From JAOPZW01 sp963707695 (lineage in GTDB: Bacteria; Actinomycetota; Thermoleophilia; Solirubrobacterales; Solirubrobacteraceae): a stretch of DNA of 64,000 nucleotides. The notes beneath the pieces are model-generated. The model was not told the DNA's origin, ran no database searches, and was given only the letters and a program-made list of their open reading frames with translations. Location of the stretch: the NCBI GenBank assembly GCA_963707695.1, contig CAVPQY010000002.1, positions 124,001 through 188,000 on the forward strand. Reading direction: 5' to 3'. A program made the translations under genes and the position numbers. Of the stretch, positions 34,722 to 42,914 are shown one piece after another (position 1 is the stretch's first letter; every line of letters starts with the position of its first letter).

Positions 34722-34765
34722 ATCGCCTCGAGGCCCGCGAGAGCATCGACCCGCTCGAGGCGATC
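34721..34765. terminator. 12-bp stem-loop at the epoxide hydrolase stop
   Basis: GATCGCCTCGAG (34721-34732) and CTCGAGGCGATC (34754-34765) are exact reverse complements with a 21-base loop; the first G is the last base of the stop codon. No T tract follows, as is usual for actinobacterial terminators. Confidence 0.6.
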
Positions 34766-34884
34766 TGGGGCAGGAGCCGTGAGCCGCGAGGCCAGGCGAC
34801 GGCTCATTGCCGCTAGCACGATTGATGGAGGGCTTGGCTGCGATCGAGGCTCGCCGTGATCTTCCCCTCTCCAAGGAGGGCATC

Positions 34885-35200
34885 GTGACTGGACCTGGGG
34901 CGGTCGTTCTCGTCCACGGGGGGTTCGTCGACGGTTCCGGATGGCAACCGCTCTATAGCCTCCTGAGGAAGGACGGCTACAGCGTCAACGTCGTCCAGAA
35001 TCCGACTGTTTCGCTCGAAGGCGCGCGAGACCCACCGACAGCTGTGGTCGATGGTCGGGACGCTGCCGGACCGTCATCGCGAGGTCCTCCTGCGCCGCTA
35101 CGGATTGCGCGGCGAGGAACCCGAAACGCACGCCGAGATCGGCGCGCGGCGCGGTGTCGGCGAGGAGGGCCGCCAACCGCTCGGGCCCACCGCTGGAGTC
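34885..35200 (+). pseudogene. chimeric remnant: hydrolase N-terminus joined to sigma-factor region 4
   Basis: From GTG 34885, behind a strong AAGGAGGG site, about 47 codons encode the start of a small alpha/beta hydrolase (AVVLVHGGFVDGSGWQPLYS and VVQNPTVSLEG). The match ends near 35025, before the nucleophile elbow. In another frame, from about 35022, the sequence reads LWSMVGTLPDRHREVLLRRYG followed by LRGEEPETHAEIGARRGV, which is sigma-70 region 4 with a decayed helix-turn-helix. Neither half can make a working protein. The formal open frame runs on to 35247 as unrelated sequence. Nothing else is recognised in 35250-35425. Confidence 0.7.
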
Positions 35201-35425
35201 CGCTGGCGGAGGACGTCTCGAACGTCGATCTCATCGCGATCGTCTGAACGTCCGTCCAGATGAGCCTCGCGGGTCCCGTGCGCTGAGCATGATCGTGGGT
35301 CCCACGAGCATGCCGCCACTCGGCGAGCTTGCGATCGATGCGTGCGCGGACCACCTTCCTGCTGCACGCGGGGACCACCGGACAGCACCCATGGTCACGC
35401 GCGGCTCCCTGAAGGGCCTGATCGG

Positions 35426-36475
35426 ATGAGGCGCCTCCTGCGCCTCCTGGCCGCCATGGCGGCGCTCGGGCTCGGCGGCTGCACGTTCCGCGGCATCGAC
35501 ATCGCCGGCGGCAGCTGGGTCAACGCCACCTGGTACGACGTGACCGGTGTGAGCCCACGCGCCAGCCACGCCGGCCTCCGGTACCTCCGCGCCAAGGGCA
35601 TCAACGCGGTGCGCGTGGACTTCCTCCTGGAACGCCTCCAGCCCATCAAGGGCGCCGCGTTCGACCCCACTGAGGCCGCCCTCCTGGGCGCCTATCTCGA
35701 CGCGCTTCAGGCTGAGGGCATCTCCAGCATCCTGGACGTGCACAACTACGGCCACTGGGGGCCGAAGACCGGCCCGAGCGTGGGGGACGCCGGCTTCACC
35801 ACCGCCCAGTGGAAGGACTTCTGGCGCCGGCTCGTGGCGTTCGTCGGCCGACGTGACCACGTGCTCGGCTACGAGGTGATGAACGAACCGGAGGGCATGA
35901 CGGGCGGTGTCGCGCAGAGCAAGGCGATGGGCCAGAACGCCGTCGACGCGATCCGCGAGACGGACACCACCCGCTACATCTGGGTTCCCGGCTACCACTG
36001 GCAGAAGGTCCAGGGGTGGGGCGCCACCAACGGCGCCCCGTGGGTCGACGACGCCGGCCGCGCGGACCCCCAGGGTGAGCCGCTGCTGCGCTACGCCGCC
36101 CACCACTACTTCGACGCCAACGAGGACAGCAGCTACGGGACCGAGACGCCGCCGGCCGCGAGCACCATCACCGATCAGCTCAAGGAGTTCACCGGCTGGT
36201 GCGCCCAGTACGCCGTCAAGTGCGCCATCACCGAGGTGGGGTGGCCCAACGAGAACAGTGGCCATCAGGCCGCGTGGAACGGCATCGCGGAGAGCTGGTT
36301 CCAGGAGGCGGACCGCGCGAGGCTGGACGTGCTCGTCTGGGCCAGCGGCTGCGGGTTCGGCGACTCGGAGCTGCTGCAGTTCGGATGCTCCGACCCGGAC
36401 GGCTACGTGGGCGGCGCGCAGATCGACACCGACCGCTCCAGCGCACAGGTGACGCTCGCCCACCTGAGCCCGTAG
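35426..36475 (+). CDS. GH5-like glycoside hydrolase lipoprotein
   Basis: A 349-residue exported protein from ATG 35426. The leader ends in lipobox LGGC (Cys19). The (beta/alpha)8 cellulase-type pattern is visible: GINAVRVDFLLERL, SILDVHNYGHWG, YEVMNEPEG with acid/base Glu154, HHYFD, and AITEVGWPN with nucleophile Glu270. It would hydrolyse beta-glucan or mannan at the cell surface. It ends with WASGCGFGDSELLQFGC-type Cys pairs that may form a disulfide. No sugar transporter is adjacent. Confidence 0.85.
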   Translation: MRRLLRLLAAMAALGLGGCTFRGIDIAGGSWVNATWYDVTGVSPRASHAGLRYLRAKGINAVRVDFLLERLQPIKGAAFDPTEAALLGAYLDALQAEGISSILDVHNYGHWGPKTGPSVGDAGFTTAQWKDFWRRLVAFVGRRDHVLGYEVMNEPEGMTGGVAQSKAMGQNAVDAIRETDTTRYIWVPGYHWQKVQGWGATNGAPWVDDAGRADPQGEPLLRYAAHHYFDANEDSSYGTETPPAASTITDQLKEFTGWCAQYAVKCAITEVGWPNENSGHQAAWNGIAESWFQEADRARLDVLVWASGCGFGDSELLQFGCSDPDGYVGGAQIDTDRSSAQVTLAHLSP

Positions 36476-36518
36476 CCGCGGTCGTGAGGCTGCCGGCCGG
36501 AGGACGGGCGGCCGGCCC

Positions 36519-36704
36519 CTATGGGGTCGTGGGCACCCCAACCGGTTCGTCGCGGGCTCGCGCGAGGCTCGGGCTCGCGCGTTCCGGGTCGGTCTCATCG
36601 TCGGGGGCCTGAATGCCCCGCGGCGTGAGGAGGATCATGCCGGCGACGACGAGCACGGTGACCGCGACCCCGGCAAGGGCGACGACGAGGTCGAGACCGG
36701 TCAT
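36519..36704 (-). CDS. 61-residue single-helix membrane protein
   Basis: Starts at ATG 36704 (MTGLDLVVALAGVAVTVLVVAG) within the ATGA overlap with the upstream small gene. One membrane helix covers residues about 4-24, followed by a charged, Pro-rich cytoplasmic or external tail. Not recognised. The overlap with its neighbour makes it a credible gene despite its length. Confidence 0.6.
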   Translation of the reverse strand: MTGLDLVVALAGVAVTVLVVAGMILLTPRGIQAPDDETDPERASPSLARARDEPVGVPTTP

Positions 36705-36967
36705 GCCCGCCTCACCGCGGACATCCAGAAGCCACCGGCGGCGAGGATCGACGGGACCCAGAGCCCGACGAACAGGCCTTCCTGGCGGTTGTCGGCGAAC
36801 CACAGCCCGATCGAGAGCAGGAAGGACGCGACGGCAGCGACCAGGAACAGCGTCACGCCCAAGCGGTGTCGGTCCACGTCCTCAGCCTCCGGCGGGTACG
36901 GCGGGTACGGCGGGAACGGTCGATCGGTGGAGCTCGGCCATGACGGCCTCCTGTTCTCGTGGGTCAC
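36701..36967 (-). CDS. 88-residue two-helix membrane protein
   Basis: Has a soluble N-terminus with a short PPYPPYPP repeat, encoded by a tandem nine-base repeat (36896-36914), then two helices: LGVTLFLVAAVASFLLSIGL and LFVGLWVPSILAAGGFW. The NRQEGLFVGLWVPS loop looks conserved in type, but the family is not named here. It overlaps the next small gene by ATGA, so the two form a mini-operon, perhaps subunits of one membrane complex. Confidence 0.65.
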   Translation of the reverse strand: MTHENRRPSWPSSTDRPFPPYPPYPPEAEDVDRHRLGVTLFLVAAVASFLLSIGLWFADNRQEGLFVGLWVPSILAAGGFWMSAVRRA

Positions 36968-37146
36968 GACCCGTACGCCGCCGAGCGCCGACGGGATCGC
37001 CGGCGGGGTCGACCTTGCCAGGTCGGGTGCCGGCCGGGATCATGTGGGAGTCGTCTGGCGCACCGCTCCGGCGGTCGAGCCGCTCTTCAGCCCGCCCGCG
37101 CCGCGTGAGGTTGCGCGCCCTGCCACCGGCAGCGAAGGGAGCGAGC

Positions 37147-37953
37147 ATGCCCCGGGTGGAGGTCGAAGGGCTCACGCTGAACTACGAGGTGCAGGGCGAG
37201 GGCGAGCCGCTCCTGCTGATCCCGTACACGTCCGCCGACCACGCCTGCTTCGCCTTCCAGCTGCCGGCCTACGCCGAGCACTTCAGGTGCATCGCGCTCG
37301 ACCTCCCCGGGACGGGCGAGAGCGACAAGCCGCCCGGTCCGTACTCGACGGAGGGCCAGGCCGAGCAGGTCGCCGCCTTCCTCGCCGCGATCGGCATCGA
37401 CCGCGCCCACGTCGCGGGCGTCTCGCTCGGGGCCGGCGTGGCCATGCACCTGGCCGCCCGGGACCCGGGTCGCGTGCGCTCGCTCTCGTTGCACAGCGCC
37501 TGGGACAGGAGCGACGCGTACCTGAGGACCGTCGTCGACCTGTGGCGCACCCTCGCATCGACGCTGCCGACCGTCGCGGACGTGGTGATCCAGTCGATCT
37601 TCCCGCTGTGCTTCACGCCCGAGATGTACGTCGGGCGGCCGGAGCTCGTGGCCACGCTGGCCGAGTTCGTGCGGGGCCGCCCCGCCCAGCCGGTGGACGC
37701 GTTCCTGGCGCAGACCGAGGCGGCCCTCGAGCACGACGCGAGCGCCGTGCTCGGCGAGATCGCCGCTCCGACCCTGATCACCTTCGGAGCCCGCGACCTC
37801 GTCTGCTCCACGCGCTTCGCCGAGCCGCTCGAGCGCGGGATCCGCGGGAGCGAGCTCGCGGTCTTCGAGGGCCTGTCGCACGCGGGGCTCCACGAGGACC
37901 CCGAGACGTTCAACCGCGTGACGCTCGACTTCCTGCTGCGCCAGCGGGCGTGA
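37147..37953 (+). CDS. alpha/beta hydrolase
   Basis: A 268-residue protein from ATG 37147. Nucleophile Ser is in VAGVSLGAG, the acid Asp in FGARDLVCS and the catalytic His in GLSHAGLHED. The oxyanion region has LLIPYTSADHACF instead of the usual HG motif. Its substrate cannot be inferred. It stands alone between divergent and convergent neighbours. Confidence 0.88.
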   Translation: MPRVEVEGLTLNYEVQGEGEPLLLIPYTSADHACFAFQLPAYAEHFRCIALDLPGTGESDKPPGPYSTEGQAEQVAAFLAAIGIDRAHVAGVSLGAGVAMHLAARDPGRVRSLSLHSAWDRSDAYLRTVVDLWRTLASTLPTVADVVIQSIFPLCFTPEMYVGRPELVATLAEFVRGRPAQPVDAFLAQTEAALEHDASAVLGEIAAPTLITFGARDLVCSTRFAEPLERGIRGSELAVFEGLSHAGLHEDPETFNRVTLDFLLRQRA

Positions 37954-38011
37954 CGCGCGCGCCGCGTCCGCACCTGCATGCGTCCGCCCGGATGGCGGCC
38001 GGCGAACGCGA

Positions 38012-38764
38012 TCAGACGCGGTGGCGGTCGAAGCCGGGGGTCGACAGCACGCGGTGGTCGGTCGTGATGCACAGGGCGTCGTAGCCGGCGAGCGTCGTCG
38101 TCCACGCGGGGCCGTCGGCGCCCATGGCGAAGGCGGCGGTCGCGTAGGCGTCCGCCGTGGCGAGCTCCGGGCCGATCACGGTCACCGAGAGCAGGCCCGT
38201 GGGCGGCGCGCCGGTGTGCGGGTCGAGGATGTGCGCGCCGCGCTCGTACGCCCCCGACGTCGCGACGGCCAGGCCCTCGACGGCCACGACCGCGGCGAGC
38301 GCGCCGGGCTCCTCGGGATGGCGGATGCCCACGCGCCAGCGGCGGTCCGGCGCCGGGCGGCCGCGCGCGACCACGTCGCCGCCCGCGTTGACGCAGAGGC
38401 TGGCGGCCCCCGCCTCCGCCAGCCGCTGCGCGGCACCGTCGACGGCCCACCCCTTGACGAGGCCGGACGGGTCCAGGTGGCCCGCCGCGCGGACCGCGAA
38501 GAAGCCGTCCGTCGCCCGCTCGAGCGCGAGGCACCGCGTCAGGACCTCGTCGACCTCCGGGCGGCACTCGGCCAGGGTGAGCTCGCCACGGTCCAGCCGG
38601 CTGATCTCGCTGTCGGCGCGGTAGGTGCTGAAGATCGCGTCGACCTCCCGCAGCCAGGCGAAGGCCGGCTCGACGTCGACCTCGACGCCGGGCACGTCGG
38701 GGAGGTCGATGCCGATCGGCATCCCCATGATGTGGCGGACCTCGGTGCGGCGGGCGGGCGGCAC
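38012..38764 (-). CDS. apbE: FAD:protein FMN transferase (ApbE-like)
   Basis: A 250-residue protein from GTG 38764. ApbE features: MGMPIGIDL near the N-terminus, VDAIFSTYRADSEISRLDRG, DPSGLVKGWAVDGA, LCVNAGGDVVARG, the metal-binding HILDPHTGAPPTG, and DAYATAAFAMG. It attaches FMN to a Thr of target proteins. The target is probably the FMN-binding protein encoded 1.6 kb away, which carries the SGAT acceptor motif. No signal peptide or lipobox is obvious, unlike many secreted ApbE proteins. Convergent with the hydrolase; divergent from the reductase. Confidence 0.92.
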   Translation of the reverse strand: MPPARRTEVRHIMGMPIGIDLPDVPGVEVDVEPAFAWLREVDAIFSTYRADSEISRLDRGELTLAECRPEVDEVLTRCLALERATDGFFAVRAAGHLDPSGLVKGWAVDGAAQRLAEAGAASLCVNAGGDVVARGRPAPDRRWRVGIRHPEEPGALAAVVAVEGLAVATSGAYERGAHILDPHTGAPPTGLLSVTVIGPELATADAYATAAFAMGADGPAWTTTLAGYDALCITTDHRVLSTPGFDRHRV

Positions 38765-39056
38765 GCCGACAGTGTCGCCGGGGACCCTGGGAGCCGGCTG
38801 AGCGGCGGGCGCGGCCGGCCGAGGGCGGCCTCAGCGTTCTCTCAGGAGATCCTGATGATCGGTTCCGACACTGCCGGCGATGACGCAGAGCGCCGCACCC
38901 CGCCACGATGCCGGCCCGGACGGACGCCCGTGAGCGCGCTCCGGGCCCCCGATCCGCCGCCGTCGCTCTGGCGCGATCCTCCCGCCCGGGCCCGGCCCAC
39001 CTGTCGCGGCGCCGCCTCGCCGCCGGCCCGCGCGACCGCGCCCGGTCGCCGTCGAC

Positions 39057-40346
39057 GTGCTGGCCGCCGCGGCCGGGATCGGCCTCGGCCTGACCATCGG
39101 GCTCGCGGTCACCGCCGAGAGCGCCGGGTCGCTCGGCGCGCCCGGCGGCATCGCCACCGCGCTCGGTCGCCTGGCCGGCCTCCTCGCGGCGTACGCGATG
39201 GTCGTCGTCGTGCTCCTCGTGGCGCGCGTGCCGCCGCTCGAGCGCGCCATCGGCCAGGACCGCCTCGTGGCCTGGCACCGCAGGCTCGGGCCGTGGCCCC
39301 TCTACCTCCTGCTCGCCCATGCCGTGCTCATCACGGTCGGGTACGCCCAGCAGGCCCACGACGGCGTCGTGCACGAGCTCGGCCGGCTGCTGTGGACCTA
39401 CCCGGGCATCCTGGCCGCGACCGCCGGCGGCGCACTCCTGTTCGCCGCCGGCATCAGCTCGTACCGGCTCGCGCGCCGGCGGATGGCCTACGAGACGTGG
39501 TGGTCGGTGCACCTCTACACCTACCTCGCGCTCTTCCTGTCGTTCTCGCACCAGGTCGCCACGGGCGCCTCGTTCGTCGGGCATCCCGTCGCCCGGGCGT
39601 GGTGGACCGCGCTGTGGGCCGGGACGCTGGCCGTCGTCGTCGCCGCGCGCATCGGGCTGCCGGTGTGGCGATCCCTGCGCCACCGGGTCCGCGTCGTGGG
39701 CGCGACGCAGGAGGGCCCCGGCGTCGTCTCGCTCGTCCTGCGCGGGCGCAGCCTGGACCGGCTGCCGATCGCCGGCGGCCAGTTCCTGCAGTGGCGCATC
39801 CTCCGCCGGGGGCTCTGGTGGCAGGCGCACCCGTACTCGCTCTCGGAGGCGCCCGACGGCGACCTGCTGCGCATCACCGTCAAGGACCTCGGCGACCACA
39901 GCGCCGGGCTCGCCCACCTGCGCGCCGGGGACGCGCGTGGCGATCGAGGGCCCCTACGGCACCTTCACCGCCGACGCCGCCGCGCGCGACCGCCTGCTGC
40001 TCGTCGGTGCCGGGGTCGGCACCGCGCCGGTCCTCGCGCTGCTGCAGGAGCTGCCGCCGGGCACTGACGTCACGGTCCTGCTGCGGGCCTCGACGCGCGC
40101 GGACCTCGTCCTGCGCGCGAGGTCGCGGCCGAGGTCCGGCGGCGCGGTGGCCGCCTCGTGGACCTCGTCGGCTCGCGCGACGAGGTGCGCCTCGACGCGC
40201 ACGCCCTGCGCGAGCTCGTCCCCGACGTGCGCGCCCGCGAGGTCTACCTCTGCGGCCCCGACGCCCTGTCGCGCCGGCTCGCCACCGAGCTCGAGCGCAG
40301 CGGCGTGCCGAGGCGCCGCATCCACTTCGAGTCCTTCACCTTCTGA
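39057..40346 (+). pseudogene. ferric reductase-like membrane flavoprotein, frame disrupted twice
   Basis: Five or six membrane helices (residues 1-200) with haem-type histidines in AWHRRLGPWPLYLLLAHA and VHLYTYLALFLSFSHQ precede an FAD domain (HPYSLSEAPDGDL) and an NAD(P) domain (LLLVGAGVGTAPVLALL; VYLCGPDALSRRL). The frame moves by +1 in GGGG 39927-39930 (LAHLRAG, then RVAIEGPYG) and back near 40117. All three segments look well conserved, so the breaks may be assembly indels. The N-terminus is uncertain: a GTG at 38930 in another frame (VSALRAPDPPPS) could be the true start. Next to ApbE and an FMN-binding protein, it would feed electrons to that protein. Confidence 0.75.
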
Positions 40347-40358
40347 GCCGGAGGCACC

Positions 40359-40890
40359 ATGCGCCGATCCCCCATCGTCCTCGCGGGCACCATCGTCGGC
40401 ACGGCCGGCGTCCTGGCCTTCCACCCGCACGCCCCGACCGTCCAGACCGCGACCGCCACCGCCCGCGCCCGCGACGACGGGCAGCGGGTCGACGAGCTCG
40501 GCCACGTCGTCCGGCGGGACCGGCACCGGCTCGGGCTCGTCCGGCGGTTCGACGACCGTCTCAGGCACCGCGACCGGCGACGCCGTCGCCACCCAGTACG
40601 GCAACGCCCAGGTGCGGGTCACCGTCAAGGGCGGCAAGATCGTCGCGATCACGGCGCTGGAGCTGCAGGGCAACGACCCGCACTCCGTGCAGATCTCCTC
40701 CTCGGCCGAGCCGGTCCTGCGGCAGGAGGCGCTCGCGAAGCAGGGCGCGGACGTCGACGCGGTCAGCGGGGCGACCTTCACGAGCGCGAGCTACACGCAG
40801 TCGCTGCAGTCGGCGCTCGACAAGCTCGGCTTCAAGGCCCCCGACGGCTCCGTCGCCACGCTGGCGGTGCCGGCGGGCGGCGGTCACTGA
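40359..40890 (+). pseudogene. exported FMN-binding domain protein (ApbE substrate), frameshifted
   Basis: From ATG 40359, MRRSPIVLAGTIVGTAGVLAF forms a membrane anchor or signal. A Thr/Ala/Ser/Gly linker follows, in which the frame moves by +1 (one extra C near 40461-40470). The domain then reads NAQVRVTVKGGKIVAITALEL, with the flavinylation motif DAVSGATFTS and the ending SYTQSLQSALDKL. Thr in SGAT-F-T is the usual FMN attachment site. Without the frame break the protein would have about 176 residues. Confidence 0.8.
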
Positions 40891-40995
40891 CCGCCCGCTC
40901 GCCCCGGGGCCGCCGGGCCCGTCGTCGTCGTGTCCCTGACGCGGCGCGTGCCAAGGGGTACGGTCCGCCCCAGGTCAATCGACGAAGGAGAGGGC

Positions 40996-41292
40996 ATGCA
41001 GCTCTACGCGATCATGCGGCGCAACGGCTGGCGCTCGGCCGAGGACCTCCAGGAGGCGGCCGCGCGCTCGACGCGCGTCGGCGACGAGGACATGCCCGAC
41101 GAGGTGCGGTGGATCCGCAGCTACGTCCTCGACGAGACCGACGGCACCGTCGGCACCGTCTGCATCTACGAGGCGACGAGCCCGGAGGCGCTCCGCCGTC
41201 ACGCCGAGCTCGCCGACCTGCCGGCCGACGAGATCATCCCCGTGGCCGACACCGTCGTCGTGCGCCCGGACCCGGAGCCGGCGACCGCCTGA
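40996..41292 (+). CDS. DUF4242 family protein
   Basis: A 98-residue protein from ATG 40996, with an AAGGAGAGG site. The pattern MQLYAIMRRNGW, VRWIRSYVLDETDGTVGTVCIYEA, EALRRHAELADLPADEIIPV is that of DUF4242, a small ferredoxin-like-fold family of unclear role, reported in part to bind metal ions. No neighbours indicate a function. Confidence 0.82.
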   Translation: MQLYAIMRRNGWRSAEDLQEAAARSTRVGDEDMPDEVRWIRSYVLDETDGTVGTVCIYEATSPEALRRHAELADLPADEIIPVADTVVVRPDPEPATA

Positions 41293-41340
41293 CCGGCACG
41301 GCCGGGCGGAGCGCGACCGCGCCGGGGGGCGCGGTCGCGC

Positions 41341-41679
41341 TCAGCGCGCGCCCTCGAGCGTCGCCGTCAGCTCGGCGAGCTGCGCCTGCAGGCCGCCGCA
41401 GACCTGCTCGCACAGGGCGTAGACGCCCTCGTCGGCGACGCGGTAGAACGAGCTCGTGCCGTGCCGGCGTCGCGCGACGACGCCGGCCTGGAGGAGGACG
41501 CCGAGGTGCTTCGAGGCGTTCTGCTGGCTCGTGCCCAGGCGCTCGGTGATCTGCGCGACCGACAGCTCGCCCTCGCGGAGCTGGTCGAGGATGCGGATCC
41601 GGTTGGGATCGCCGATCACGCGCAGGCGTGCGGCGATCAGCTCGGCCAGCTCCATCGGGATCGGGGTGGGCAGGTCCAT
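41341..41679 (-). CDS. ArsR family regulator (BigR/SqrR-like by context)
   Basis: A 112-residue winged-helix repressor: RLRVIGDPNRIRILDQLREG, recognition helix TSQQNASKHLGVLLQAG, wing RRRHGTSSFYRVA. Two cysteines, Cys90 and Cys94 (CEQVC), lie in the last helix and could form a persulfide or disulfide sensor. It follows the rhodanese/persulfide dioxygenase gene by 29 bases. A palindrome within the promoter at 42872-42900 is its likely operator. Confidence 0.9.
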   Translation of the reverse strand: MDLPTPIPMELAELIAARLRVIGDPNRIRILDQLREGELSVAQITERLGTSQQNASKHLGVLLQAGVVARRRHGTSSFYRVADEGVYALCEQVCGGLQAQLAELTATLEGAR

Positions 41680-41708
41680 GCGGTCGTGCTCCTGGTCGTT
41701 CGCGGCGC

Positions 41709-42827
41709 TCAGCGGGTCGAGCAGCTGTTGGCGCCCGTCTCGAGCTCGGGGTCGAAGGGCCGCGCACCGGCGTTGACGGCGATCACCGTCTCGTAGTTCG
41801 CCGGCCGTGGCGGCATGTCGGCCAGCAGCGCGTCGGCGAAGGCGCCGGGGTCGTCGATCGCCAGCTCGGGCACCGCGGAGCGCACGGCCGAGAGGGGCGG
41901 CGCGATGGCGGTCGCGTGCACGCCGGGGTGGGCGTGGCCAGGCAGGAGGACGACCGCGTCGCCGAGTGGGAGCACCCGCTCGTGGAGCGTCGCGTGGAGC
42001 GTGCGCGCCATCGCGCGCGCGCCCTGCGGGTCCCCCCACTGGAGGTCGGGGCGCGCGATCCCGTCGGCGAAGAGGGAGTCGCCGCCGATGAGCGCCCGGT
42101 CAGCGACGAGCAGCCCGGTCATGTCGGTCGTGTGCCCGGGCAGGGCGAGCGCGCGGATCTCGACGTCGCCGAGCGCGATCGTGTCTCCGTCGTGCAGCGG
42201 CCGGACGCGCTCGGCGTAGGCGACGCCGCGCGCCAGCGACGGGGCCGGGAGGCGCAGCGTCGCGCCGGTGGCGTCGGCGAGCGCCCGGGCGCCCGAGAGG
42301 TGATCGGCGTGCAGGTGGGTGTCGACCACGTCCGTGATGGCGAGACCGCGCCGGGCCGCGAGCTCGGTGTAGAAGGCCGCGTCGGGCGCCGGGTCGACGA
42401 CGAGCGCGTCGGCGCCCGCGGCGACGAGGTAGGACAGGCAGCCACGCCCGGGCCGCTGGACCTGGAGGACCGAGACCCCCGCGATCCCGAGGTCGACCGG
42501 ACGCGCCTGCAGGGCGCCGATCCAGGCGCGGATGCCGCCCTCCACGAGCATCGCGTCGACGCCGTGCGCGCGCAGGGCCTGCGTCACGCTCTGCGCGGCC
42601 ATCCCGCGGTTGCACACGACGGCGACCGGCCCGCGGAGGGCGCGGGCCGTCGCGTCCGGGTCGGCCAGGACGGTCGCAGCCGGCTCATGGCGGACGCTGG
42701 AGCCCCGCGCCTCGATCCCGGCGGCCGGGTCCTCGCGGACGTCGAGCACCGTGAGGCGGTCGCCGCGTGCGAGGCGATCGGCGAGGTCGACCGCGGTGAT
42801 GGAGGGTGAGGGCGAGGCGATCGTCAC
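41709..42827 (-). CDS. rhodanese-persulfide dioxygenase fusion (MBL fold)
   Basis: A 372-residue protein from GTG 42827 (GGAG site at a six-base spacing). The N-terminal rhodanese domain, residues about 8-105, has active Cys72 in CNRGMAAQS. The ETHE1-like metallo-beta-lactamase domain has THLHADH (170-176), ALPGHTTDM and IGGDSLF, matching mononuclear-iron persulfide dioxygenases. It would convert glutathione or low-molecular-weight persulfide to sulfite and move sulfane sulfur. In the well-studied fusion from Burkholderia the rhodanese domain is C-terminal; here it is N-terminal. Flanked by TauE and ArsR genes. Confidence 0.9.
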   Translation of the reverse strand: MTIASPSPSITAVDLADRLARGDRLTVLDVREDPAAGIEARGSSVRHEPAATVLADPDATARALRGPVAVVCNRGMAAQSVTQALRAHGVDAMLVEGGIRAWIGALQARPVDLGIAGVSVLQVQRPGRGCLSYLVAAGADALVVDPAPDAAFYTELAARRGLAITDVVDTHLHADHLSGARALADATGATLRLPAPSLARGVAYAERVRPLHDGDTIALGDVEIRALALPGHTTDMTGLLVADRALIGGDSLFADGIARPDLQWGDPQGARAMARTLHATLHERVLPLGDAVVLLPGHAHPGVHATAIAPPLSAVRSAVPELAIDDPGAFADALLADMPPRPANYETVIAVNAGARPFDPELETGANSCSTR

Positions 42828-42871
42828 GGGGTGCTCCAGTCGGAGGGACCGACGTCGTGTCAGCGACACCG

Positions 42872-42900
42872 ACACTAATGTACAACTGTGTAGTTGTCAA
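42872..42900 (-). promoter_or_regulatory. promoter with embedded ArsR-type operator
   Basis: On the minus strand TTGACA (42900-42895) and TAGTGT (42877-42872) are 17 bases apart. Between them lies ACAACT-N4-AGTTGT (42882-42897), a perfect six-base inverted repeat. It would drive the persulfide dioxygenase-arsR unit, with repressor bound inside the promoter. A half-site TGTACAAC recurs upstream of the tauE gene (43721-43728). Confidence 0.7.
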
Positions 42901-42914
42901 TGGCCAGCGTCCGC

